A stretch of DNA of 48,360 nt, from assembly GCA_030740295.1 (NCBI GenBank), contig JASLXP010000729.1:1-48360 (forward strand), written 5' to 3'. Below, in pieces: positions 1 to 7,782 of this stretch. Each line of letters begins with the position of its first letter. Position 1 is the stretch's first letter. The notes under the pieces are model-generated. The model was not told where the DNA came from and searched no databases. It saw nothing but the letters and a program-made list of their open reading frames with translations. Position numbers and translations under genes: made by a program. This DNA is from Planctomycetota bacterium. Lineage in GTDB: Bacteria > Planctomycetota > PUPC01 > JACPCR01.

Positions 1-300
1 GATTCTCTCGTAAAAAGTCACCGCCCGATTCTTTCCGGCCTGAAAGGCCAGAACATAAGAGCCCAGGGCACCGCCCTGGGTGAGTTGTCTACTCAATATT
101 AGCCCTGAAAGGGCGTCACAGATTGTTGAGCTTCAGCATGATTTGACGCCCCTTCAGGGCTGGGGGGACACCCTTCCAACCGAACCCAGGGCGTTGCCCT
201 GGGCTGATATGTTCTGCCCCTTCGGGGCGAGGAATTTCCAGAACTGTGTGCCAGCCTATGGCCACGCGAGGCACACATTACCCCCGCTCGCAGCCTAGTT
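1..300. repeat. Palindrome-rich REP-like element, truncated copy
   Basis: This non-coding stretch contains a series of short hairpins: GGCCTGAAAGGCC near 41, CCCAGGGCACCGCCCTGGG near 63, GCCCTGAAAGGGC near 103, GCCCCTTCAGGGC near 149, CCCAGGGCGTTGCCCTGGG near 186 and GCCCCTTCGGGGC near 217. The first hairpin pair and the last hairpin pair form the same ~45-nt unit in opposite orientation, joined by an ACAT-containing linker. Positions 2-18 (ATTCTCTCGTAAAAAGT) match the left terminal repeat of the complete element at 34518-35027 at 15 of 17 bases, but I find no right terminal repeat, so this copy looks truncated. The short open frames here are translations of the repeat, not genes. Confidence 0.8.
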
Positions 301-328
301 CCGCCAGCCGGTGAGCCCATGCGTCTGC

Positions 329-1090
329 TTACCCCTTCAGTCGTTCCACCACCTCCAGCATCCCCTCTTTCAGAATCTTTGAATCCGACCCGGCGATAAA
401 CAGGTCCGCGCCCGCCTCTTGTGCGGCTTCAAACAATGGCCCCTCACCGGAGAAGATTCCTGCAATAAGCCCTTTGTCTTTCGCCTTGCGGATGCAACCG
501 ATGGCATTCTCAATCAGTTCAGGATTTTCAAACTGAGCCGAAATACCCATGTCCGTAGAGAGGTCGCCTGGACCGATGAAAATGCCGTCGATGCCCTCGA
601 CAGCCAGAATTGAGTCGATATTGGCGACCGCTTCGAGCGTCTCTATCTGAGGGATGAGCCACGTCTCCGCGTTGATGCGCTCCATCCAGTTTTCGCAATC
701 GACGCCAAAGCGCAGGCCTCGGCTGCCGCGATTGAAGCCACGCCGGCCGACCGGTGTGAACTTCCCGTGCCTGGCTACCTCACCGGCAGCGTCGGCATCA
801 TTCACCATCGGCACGACGATGATCTGGCCGCCGATTTCAAGCGCGTGCAGGATATGCTCGCGGCTATAACCGGCGGTTCGAACCAGCGGGATCATGTTGT
901 GAGCTTCGGCAGCGATGACCATTCGCTCGGCACCGTCGAGGGTCGAAGAGGCGTGCTCTATATCGATCCAGACGACGTCGAATCCGCATAAGCCGGCGAG
1001 CTCAACGACTCGTGTGCTGCCCGTGATCACTGAGCATGCGTAGAGCGTTCTGTCGCTGTTGTTTTCGTCTTTGAATATGTTTTTAAACAT
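329..1090 (-). CDS. HpcH/HpaI-family (class II, metal-dependent) aldolase
   Basis: This 253-residue protein has the length and layout of HpaI-type pyruvate aldolases, which cleave or form 2-keto-3-deoxy or 4-hydroxy-2-oxo acids in the cytoplasm using a divalent metal. Visible family motifs are DIEHA (Glu45-His46, catalytic His), PLVR (Arg71, pyruvate binding), VVPMV, PQIET (metal Glu150) and GPGDLSTDMG (metal Asp176). The start at 1090 gives a full-length N-terminus. It is followed on the same strand-group by a sugar isomerase at 1173-1943, upstream in transcription, 82 nt away, which suggests co-transcription for sugar-acid breakdown. The family assignment is firm; the substrate cannot be told from sequence. 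Confidence 0.88.
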   Translation of the reverse strand: MFKNIFKDENNSDRTLYACSVITGSTRVVELAGLCGFDVVWIDIEHASSTLDGAERMVIAAEAHNMIPLVRTAGYSREHILHALEIGGQIIVVPMVNDADAAGEVARHGKFTPVGRRGFNRGSRGLRFGVDCENWMERINAETWLIPQIETLEAVANIDSILAVEGIDGIFIGPGDLSTDMGISAQFENPELIENAIGCIRKAKDKGLIAGIFSGEGPLFEAAQEAGADLFIAGSDSKILKEGMLEVVERLKG

Positions 1091-1172
1091 GCTAATGGGT
1101 CCTCAGTCCTGGTTCTGTGTCCTCTTCGTCGTAGTCTGAAACGGAGAGACTAATGCGGGTGACGTCTGCACT

Positions 1173-1943
1173 TCAGCATTTCCCCATGGCGCGCAATGCT
1201 TCGAAACTTCTTTTGCAGACATCGAAACCAAGGCCATCCGGCCCTCCCTCTTCGACGACATACCATTCGGTCTCGTTATCTTCTTCGCAGATTCGGAAGG
1301 TCTCCGGCCAATCCATATCCCCTTCACCGATGACCGCGCCTTCCGGGCCTCCGAACTCTTTGAGGTGCATCGAGCGGACCCGGCCGGGGAACTTCTTCAT
1401 GATGGCCACGGGATCACCACCGCCGCCCGCACAGTTGCCGTTGTCCATCTGCATGACAACTTCATCGCTCGTGCTGCTGAACAGCATGTCCCACGCGGTC
1501 TGATCGCCATGGGTAACAAAGTCGAAAGGGTGCGCGTGATAGCCGGCCATCATTCCTTCTTCCCTTAGCTTCAGCGCGGTGTCGTTCAGGATGCCGGCAA
1601 GCTCAGCAACACCCTCCGGCGTCTCCATGCGTTGTTTGTCACCGGCGATGATCAGGAATTTGTTGCCGAGGGTTTTGTTGAGCTCAACCGTGCGTGACAG
1701 GCTTTCTCCCTGAAGCGCCTGGGTGGCAATGTGCATCCCGCAGCATCTGAGACCGGCATCGTCGTACATTTGCCGCAGTTCATCAGCGCCGTGACCCATC
1801 CACTCGACCGCATCCCCGCGGTAGCCCCAGGGCTCGGCGGCAACGTAACCGATTTCAGCAATCGATTTGAGGGTGGCGGCAACGTCGTTCTGGCATTCGC
1901 CACGAACGGAAAAAAGTTGAAGAGCGACTGGAATCCGTGACAT
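1173..1943 (-). CDS. Sugar phosphate isomerase/epimerase-like TIM-barrel protein
   Basis: The product is a 256-residue xylose-isomerase-like (AP endonuclease 2 fold) TIM barrel, a family of cytoplasmic metal-dependent sugar isomerases and epimerases. Segments typical of the metal site are GYHAHPFDF, QMDNGNC, MHLKEF and the C-terminal VVEEG. The open frame extends up to 2054, but I chose the ATG at 1943 (MSRIPVALQLFSV) because GGAG lies six bases upstream and because the extension would run into the inverted repeat at 2045-2120. It precedes the HpaI-type aldolase in the same direction. Homologues are often annotated as hydroxypyruvate isomerase-like or inosose-type enzymes; I cannot choose between these. 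Confidence 0.85.
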   Translation of the reverse strand: MSRIPVALQLFSVRGECQNDVAATLKSIAEIGYVAAEPWGYRGDAVEWMGHGADELRQMYDDAGLRCCGMHIATQALQGESLSRTVELNKTLGNKFLIIAGDKQRMETPEGVAELAGILNDTALKLREEGMMAGYHAHPFDFVTHGDQTAWDMLFSSTSDEVVMQMDNGNCAGGGGDPVAIMKKFPGRVRSMHLKEFGGPEGAVIGEGDMDWPETFRICEEDNETEWYVVEEGGPDGLGFDVCKRSFEALRAMGKC

Positions 1944-2044
1944 GCTGAGCTCCATAGGTTGTTGGGTGCGGATGGGCTGTCGATAACTATCCTTGCGTGC
2001 TTTTAGGACCGTTAAGAAATAACTTCCCATTTTCGAAAGTTGGC

Positions 2045-2120
2045 CATGTGCCACGGTTTGCTTGCCAAACCGTGCAGATCACGTTGCTCGCACGGATTGG
2101 CAAGCAATCCGTGGCACATG
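2045..2120. repeat. 30-bp inverted repeat in divergent promoter region
   Basis: Positions 2045-2074 (starting CATGTGCCACGG) and 2091-2120 (ending CCGTGGCACATG) are reverse complements except for one position in each half of a smaller inner palindrome. The inner change is compensated: CGGTTT...AAACCG in the left arm becomes CGGATT...AATCCG in the right arm. The loop is 16 nt. It sits between the divergent isomerase and oxidoreductase genes. It could be a REP-like repeat, a bidirectional terminator or a regulator site; the compensated change favours selection for pairing. Confidence 0.75.
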
Positions 2121-2196
2121 TTCAGTTAAACAAAACAGGAAGTTGTTCTTGCGTGCTTTAACTACGGATCAATCCTTCTGAAATCAAGCGGAGACC

Positions 2197-3456
2197 ATGC
2201 AGCGAACCACGCGAAGACAACTCATCAGGGCCGGTGCAGCGGCCTTCGCCGCGCCGGTCATCATCCCTGCATCCGCGCTCGGCAAGGATGGCCATGTGAG
2301 TCCCTCAGACCGAATCACGCTGGGACAGATTGGATTCAACTGGATTGGGGGATCGCACCTCAACCGCTTCATCAGAAATACTCAGGTTCAGTACGTTGCC
2401 GGCACCGAGGTGCACAGGGATCGGCTTAAGGCCGCAGCAAAAAAGATTGGCGACGAGTACGGGAAACGGTTCGGCAAAGGCAAATACAAGGGCCTCGGGG
2501 AGTATGGCGACTTTCGTGAGATGCTCCTGCGCGATGATATCGATGCGGTGGTGGTGGCGACCCCGGATCACTGGCACGCCATCATGAGCATCGAGGCTGC
2601 GAAACATGGCAAAGACGTTTATTGCGAGAAACCGGCCTCTCTCACAATCAACGAAGGACGCGAGATGGTGAATGCAGTGCGCCGCTATGCCCGCGTGTTC
2701 CAGACCGGCAGCCAGCAGCGATCCGAATTCGGGGGACGCTTCCGAAGCGCAGTCGAGCTTGTCTGGAACGGCATGATCGGCGACATCAAATATGTCGAAT
2801 GCCGGCTGGGCGGCCCACCCAGGCCATGCGACCTGCCTGCCGAAGAAAAGCCGGACGAGATCGACTGGGACATGTGGCTCGGACAGGCGCCCTGGCGGCC
2901 CTATCACTCAAAGCTGGCCGACAAGAGTTGGCGTCCCTACGAAGAATATTGCGGAGGCAGCCTGGCCGACATGGGGGCACATCACCTCGACATCATCAAC
3001 TGGGGACTGGGCAAACAGCACAGCGGACCGGTTGAGATCCACTATCCGACCGAGAAGACGAGCATGACGTTCATTTACGACAATGGAATTCCTCTCTACT
3101 TTCGTGGAAATTCAAGCATTCACTTTGTCGGATCTGAAGGCGAGGTCTGGGTAGACCGCCGTACGCTTCGAACGAAGCCCGCGAATCTGGCCCGGCATAA
3201 ATTCGGAGCGAACGACAGACGGGTCATGCGCTCCAACAACCATCACCAGAACTGGCTGGAGAGCATTCGCACCCGTCGGCGTCCGATTGCAGATGTCGAG
3301 ATCGGCCATCGCACCGCATCGCTCTGCCACCTTGGCAACATCTGCCACAAGCTGAAACGCGATCTGAAATGGGATCCGGACAAGGAAGAATTCACAGGCG
3401 ATGATGAGGCCAACCGAATGCGATCGAGGCCCAAACGCGGTGTATGGCGGGTATGA
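2197..3456 (+). CDS. Gfo/Idh/MocA-family oxidoreductase with Tat signal
   Basis: This 419-residue protein is a NAD(P)-dependent sugar or inositol dehydrogenase-type oxidoreductase. The N-terminus carries a twin-arginine signal (TTRRQLIRAG, then a hydrophobic stretch ending ASA), so it is probably exported folded with its cofactor. The nucleotide fold begins around residue 40, with VVVATPDHWH and the family signature CEKPASLT. The C-terminal part contains GGSLADMGAHHLDIINW, as in the secreted PVC-type subfamily. The glycine loop is unusual (GQIGFNWIGG rather than GxGxxG). An SD-like CGGAG precedes the ATG. The secreted HEAT-discoidin gene follows after a short gap. Substrate unknown. Confidence 0.9.
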   Translation: MQRTTRRQLIRAGAAAFAAPVIIPASALGKDGHVSPSDRITLGQIGFNWIGGSHLNRFIRNTQVQYVAGTEVHRDRLKAAAKKIGDEYGKRFGKGKYKGLGEYGDFREMLLRDDIDAVVVATPDHWHAIMSIEAAKHGKDVYCEKPASLTINEGREMVNAVRRYARVFQTGSQQRSEFGGRFRSAVELVWNGMIGDIKYVECRLGGPPRPCDLPAEEKPDEIDWDMWLGQAPWRPYHSKLADKSWRPYEEYCGGSLADMGAHHLDIINWGLGKQHSGPVEIHYPTEKTSMTFIYDNGIPLYFRGNSSIHFVGSEGEVWVDRRTLRTKPANLARHKFGANDRRVMRSNNHHQNWLESIRTRRRPIADVEIGHRTASLCHLGNICHKLKRDLKWDPDKEEFTGDDEANRMRSRPKRGVWRV

Positions 3457-3499
3457 GGACGCAAGAGACCGTGATTGACCCATGCGAGAAGGAATAGAG

Positions 3500-5776
3500 G
3501 TGACTGTGAAACACATGTTTCTGATTCTGCTCTGCCTGCCTGCTTACTCAGACGTCTTCACAAAGTTAAAGCATCTCGAGCCGGGCAAGCTCGGGACGGA
3601 AATGATAGAAGCTCAGAAGCTCGTGAGTGAATCGCATTCGAAGGTCGAGGCCCGTCTTCAGATAGAGAAGAAACTCGTCGACATTCTGAGTGCTGAAGAT
3701 GCCACCGGGCTGGCGAAGCGGTTTGCCTGTCGAGAGCTCTATCGAATCGGCGGCAAATACTCCGTGCCGGCACTTGTCGCTCTGCTCGCGCAGCCGGAAT
3801 TGGCACAAGCGGCCAGGTACGCGCTCCAGGGAAATCGCTCTACTGACGCATCCAAAGCGCTCATCGAGGCACTGGAGAATTCGGAGGCCCCCTTGAAAGT
3901 CGGGATCATCCATTCGATCGGGGCTCGCCGGCAGCGCGACGCGGTCCCACACCTGTTACCACTCCTGGATTCCGAAAGTCTCGCTGTCAGGAATGCAACG
4001 CTTCACGTGCTGGGACAGATTGGAGGCGATGATGCAATTCCAGCGCTCAAGCAGAAGGCGGATGATCATCCAGTTGCAGCAGATGCCCTCATCACGTGTG
4101 CTGAGAATCTGAAGGACAAGAAGAAGGCTGCCGATATTTTCGGTTGGCTGCATGAACATTCTCAGAAACCGCACATTAACCTGGCAAGCCTCAAGGGGCT
4201 GCTCAAGACAGACCCGGCCGGCGGCGCGATTGCACTGGCCGATATGCTGTCCGGCGAAAATCCTCCCCACGTTCAGGCGGCTGCCCTGGTGCGCGAGACC
4301 ACGTCTGAAGTGGCGAGCAAAGTTGCCGCGCTGCTTCCGGATATGAAACCAAAGGCCAGGCAGATGCTGTTGCTGGCCCTTGCCGACCGCGGCGAAGAGA
4401 TGGTCGTTCCGTACTTGATTCAGGCGGCCAAAGATAAAGACGTCGAGGTTCGAAAAGTGGCGTTGGCGGGTCTACGGAACTTTCAGGGCGACAGAGAGAC
4501 CGTTCTCTTCTTGCTTTCGCAGACTAAGGATGAATTGGTCGCGGACGCCGCCCAAACCACGCTGAAACTCATGCCGGGACCAAAGACGGACGACGCCATC
4601 CTCGCCCTGCTGACGGAGTCCAGTCCGGAAATTGTGACCGCGCTTGTCAGCATTGTCGTAAACAGGCGGACGCCGGGCGCAGCGGAGAGACTCCTGAAAT
4701 TCGCTCGTACGAAAGAGAGCAGCATTCGCCTCTCTGCACTGAATGCATTGCGCGAAATATCCAGGCCGGCCGATCTGCCAAATCTGGTCTCATTCCTCCT
4801 GGACGCGGACGATTCGGAACAGCGTGCTGCCGCGAGTAATGCTGCCCTGACCTGCGCGCAACGAATCGATGACAAGGATGCCCGTGCAAAGCCCTTCATC
4901 CAGGCCCTCGAGAATGCTCGGCCGACAGCAGCAGTCTCTCTCCTTCAGGCACTCGGAACCCTCGGAGGAGGAACGGCTCTCGAAGCCATTCGAAAGTCGG
5001 TCAGTAACGCAGATGAACAGATCAAAGACGCCGCCCTGAGGTCCCTTTTCGGCTGGCAGACATCGGATGTGCTGGATGAGGTATTCATCATTGCTGAAAA
5101 ATCTCCGAACAAGATCCATCAGGTCCTCGCTCTGAGGGCCTGCATCAGATTGCTCGGCCTCTCGAGCACGCGTGGTCCGGAAGAGACCGTGCGGCTCTTC
5201 GAAAAAGCCCTCTCGCTGGCACAGGGAAACAACGAAAAGAAGAAGGTGCTCTCCGGTCTTGCGTATGTCTCACATCCGTCCGCTCTGAAGCTGGCGCAAT
5301 CGCTGTCTGCTGAGGAAAGCCTGAAGGCAGAGGCCGATCTGGCCGTAAAGAAGATCAGAGAATCCATGTCCGGCCCGCCGGTGGCGAAAGCTTCGCACCA
5401 TCCACAGACGGTAAAGAACGCACTCGACGGCAATCCCAAGACCCGCTGGGATACCAAACAACCCATGAAGCCGGGCATGTGGTTCATGCTCGACCTGAAG
5501 AAAGCCAGGAGGATTGAAACGATTGAGCTGGAGACGAAAGGCTCGAGGAACGATTACCCTCGCAGTTACGAGCTTTACCTGTCCAACCAACCGTTCGATT
5601 TCGGAGAACCGGTCCTCGAGGGCAAAGGCCACGGGCCGGTCACCGTCATGAGAATCGAGAAACCGGTGGCTGTGCGATATCTGAAGATTGTCCAGACAGG
5701 ATCAAGCAAGGGAAACTTCTGGTCTATTCACACGATGAAGGTAATGCCGGAGCCGAATGTCGGAACAGAAAATTGA
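3500..5776 (+). CDS. Secreted HEAT-repeat protein with C-terminal F5/8 type C (discoidin) domain
   Basis: The protein of about 758 residues starts with a short signal peptide (MFLILLCLPAYSD), followed by a long array of alpha-helical HEAT repeats (for example DAVPHLLPLLDSESLAVRNA, and DKDVEVRKVALAGLRNF) up to about residue 620. A discoidin-like carbohydrate-binding beta-sandwich follows (about 625-755, ALDGNPKTRWDT ... PVAVRYLKIVQTG). I chose the GTG at 3500, with GAAGGA seven bases upstream; the frame is open to an ATG at 3482 and GTG 3506 is also possible. The last 20 nt overlap the start of the TRAP permease gene, implying translational coupling. It may be an envelope scaffold that captures glycans for the transporter; that role is inference. 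Confidence 0.85.
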   Translation: MTVKHMFLILLCLPAYSDVFTKLKHLEPGKLGTEMIEAQKLVSESHSKVEARLQIEKKLVDILSAEDATGLAKRFACRELYRIGGKYSVPALVALLAQPELAQAARYALQGNRSTDASKALIEALENSEAPLKVGIIHSIGARRQRDAVPHLLPLLDSESLAVRNATLHVLGQIGGDDAIPALKQKADDHPVAADALITCAENLKDKKKAADIFGWLHEHSQKPHINLASLKGLLKTDPAGGAIALADMLSGENPPHVQAAALVRETTSEVASKVAALLPDMKPKARQMLLLALADRGEEMVVPYLIQAAKDKDVEVRKVALAGLRNFQGDRETVLFLLSQTKDELVADAAQTTLKLMPGPKTDDAILALLTESSPEIVTALVSIVVNRRTPGAAERLLKFARTKESSIRLSALNALREISRPADLPNLVSFLLDADDSEQRAAASNAALTCAQRIDDKDARAKPFIQALENARPTAAVSLLQALGTLGGGTALEAIRKSVSNADEQIKDAALRSLFGWQTSDVLDEVFIIAEKSPNKIHQVLALRACIRLLGLSSTRGPEETVRLFEKALSLAQGNNEKKKVLSGLAYVSHPSALKLAQSLSAEESLKAEADLAVKKIRESMSGPPVAKASHHPQTVKNALDGNPKTRWDTKQPMKPGMWFMLDLKKARRIETIELETKGSRNDYPRSYELYLSNQPFDFGEPVLEGKGHGPVTVMRIEKPVAVRYLKIVQTGSSKGNFWSIHTMKVMPEPNVGTEN

Positions 5777-7778
5777 AAAACTGAATCTGGCGCTCGGCAT
5801 TGCGCTCGGCCTCTTCTGCCTGCTCGAAGTTAATTTTCGCAAGATGCAGGGGATGTCGGGTCTGGCGGTCTTCTCGATGTTCGGCATTGCGCTCTGTTTT
5901 CTTAACAATCCGCTGCATGAACGGTTAAAGGACAACAGGTACTGCAAGATTGTTGATTACATTCTGGCAGCATTGACGGTTGTTACTTTCATGTACGTGG
6001 TGGTGCAGTCAGAAGAGGTCTTCAAAGACCTTTGGCTGGAAGCAAAATCTGAAAGCCACGCACTCGCCGAAGAATCAGATTCCGGCAAAAGTGAGGGCGT
6101 GAAGCTCGGCGACCGCGCCGGAGCCGAAAGGGACCTCGATCATATATTTGCCGGGCTCGCCCTGGTGCTGATTCTTGAAGCCACCCGCCGGGCCATCGGG
6201 TATGCGCTGCCGATTCTCGCGCTGATATTCGTGGGGTATGCCTACTACGGCAGCGCGGAGTGGATTCCTGACTGGGCATTTCCGCACCGCGATATCAGTT
6301 TCAACAACATTGTTGCCAAATCCTATTCGACGGTCGGGGTGTTCGGCGCCGCGGCGCGTGTGATGTTCAACTATGTTTTTCCGTTTGTCCTGTTTGGCGC
6401 ATTCCTCCAGGCAACGGGCGCGACGCAATTCATTATTGATTTTGCTCGCCGACTGTTCGGACATAAACCTGGCGGCCCGGCGAAGGTATCGGTCGTCAGC
6501 AGTGGTCTGATGGGTTCGCTTTCCGGAAGTGCAGTCGCCAATACGGCAACGACCGGGACGTTTACGATCCCCCTGATGCGGAGCTCGGGATTCAAAGGTG
6601 AGACGGCGGCCGGGATAGAGGCCGCTGCAAGCTCGGGGGGTGCCCTTGTGCCACCCGTCATGGGCGCGGGCGCGTATATGATGCTGGAGGTTCTCCCGGT
6701 ACGGGCCGATGGCTCGTCCATCGAATTGCTGGACATTCTCAGAGCCGCTGTGATACCGGCCATCATCTATTATCTCTCTCTGTTCATGATCGTTCACTTT
6801 TACTCGAGGCGTATCGGCGGAGGTACACAGACGAAAGAAGAACGGAAAGGGCCTCTGCTGCCCTTCGAAGGTTGTATTTTTTTCTCGGCTTTTGCAGTTT
6901 TGGTGGTTGTGCTTTTTCTCGGGAGAACGGTCATGCAGGCCGTTTCCCTGGCCCTTGCCGGGATGGTTGTAATCAGCTTTTTTAACAAACGAACGCGTCT
7001 GTCAAAGGATGCGATCTTTGCTGCGATAAAAAAGGCCGCGATCGATTCCATACCATTGGTCACGGCCGCCGCCTGTGTAGGAATCATCCTGGGAGTGGTA
7101 CTTCAGACCGGTGTCGGGTCCAAACTGCCGATGAAACTGCTCCCGCTTGCACAGAACAATCTGCTAGCAGCTCTGGTCCTTATTATGGGTTCCTCCATCC
7201 TACTTGGGATGGGACTTCCTTCTTCGGTCTGCTATCTGCTGCTCGTAACGATCATCGGCGATGTTCTGGGCAAGCTCGGCGTGCCACTCCTGTGCGCCCA
7301 TTTCTTCATTTTTTATTTCGGGATGATGTCCATGGTTACGCCTCCCGTTGCCCTGGCTGCGTATACCGCGGCCTCGATCGCAGGGACGAATATCATCAAG
7401 ACGAGCTTCGCCGCGTTCCGGTTCGCGCTGGTTGGTTTCACGCTGCCTTACATGTTTGTTTTTGATCCGGCGCTACTGATGCTCGATGCACAGGGCGGAA
7501 CCGCGGGTATCGTGCAGATTGCTGTGGCTGTGATTTGCAGTGTCCTTGGGATCATTCCGTTCGCCGCGGGGATTGCGGGGTATCTGTTCGGGCCGCTTGG
7601 GTGGCCGCTGCGCGCGGTACTGTTTATTGGAAGTGCGCTGCTTTTGCTGCCGAACTCTTTCGCCATTGTGGATGGTATGAATCTTACCTGGCTCGACGTG
7701 GGCGGCGCAGCGGTGTTCGGCGTGGTGTGCTTTATGGGTTGGAGGGCTCGTGGTGAGGAAGGCCACTTGGAAGTCTGA
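5757..7778 (+). CDS. TRAP transporter permease, fused 4TM/12TM (DctQM-type, TAXI class)
   Basis: This 673-residue membrane protein combines the small (4TM) and large (12TM) TRAP permease subunits in one chain, as in the 4TM/12TM fusion family that normally works with a TAXI-type periplasmic binding protein. The DctQ-like part covers about residues 1-160, with an acidic hydrophilic insert near 85-125. The DctM-like part carries the signature GSLSGSAVANTATTGTFTIP and EAAASSGGALVPPVMGAGAY, then SSILLGMGLPSSVCYLLL. The transporter would drive uptake of a carboxylate by an ion gradient. It overlaps the upstream HEAT-discoidin gene by 20 nt. No binding-protein gene is present in the window, which is unusual. 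Confidence 0.92.
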   Translation: MSEQKIEKLNLALGIALGLFCLLEVNFRKMQGMSGLAVFSMFGIALCFLNNPLHERLKDNRYCKIVDYILAALTVVTFMYVVVQSEEVFKDLWLEAKSESHALAEESDSGKSEGVKLGDRAGAERDLDHIFAGLALVLILEATRRAIGYALPILALIFVGYAYYGSAEWIPDWAFPHRDISFNNIVAKSYSTVGVFGAAARVMFNYVFPFVLFGAFLQATGATQFIIDFARRLFGHKPGGPAKVSVVSSGLMGSLSGSAVANTATTGTFTIPLMRSSGFKGETAAGIEAAASSGGALVPPVMGAGAYMMLEVLPVRADGSSIELLDILRAAVIPAIIYYLSLFMIVHFYSRRIGGGTQTKEERKGPLLPFEGCIFFSAFAVLVVVLFLGRTVMQAVSLALAGMVVISFFNKRTRLSKDAIFAAIKKAAIDSIPLVTAAACVGIILGVVLQTGVGSKLPMKLLPLAQNNLLAALVLIMGSSILLGMGLPSSVCYLLLVTIIGDVLGKLGVPLLCAHFFIFYFGMMSMVTPPVALAAYTAASIAGTNIIKTSFAAFRFALVGFTLPYMFVFDPALLMLDAQGGTAGIVQIAVAVICSVLGIIPFAAGIAGYLFGPLGWPLRAVLFIGSALLLLPNSFAIVDGMNLTWLDVGGAAVFGVVCFMGWRARGEEGHLEV

Positions 7779-7782
7779 TCTA

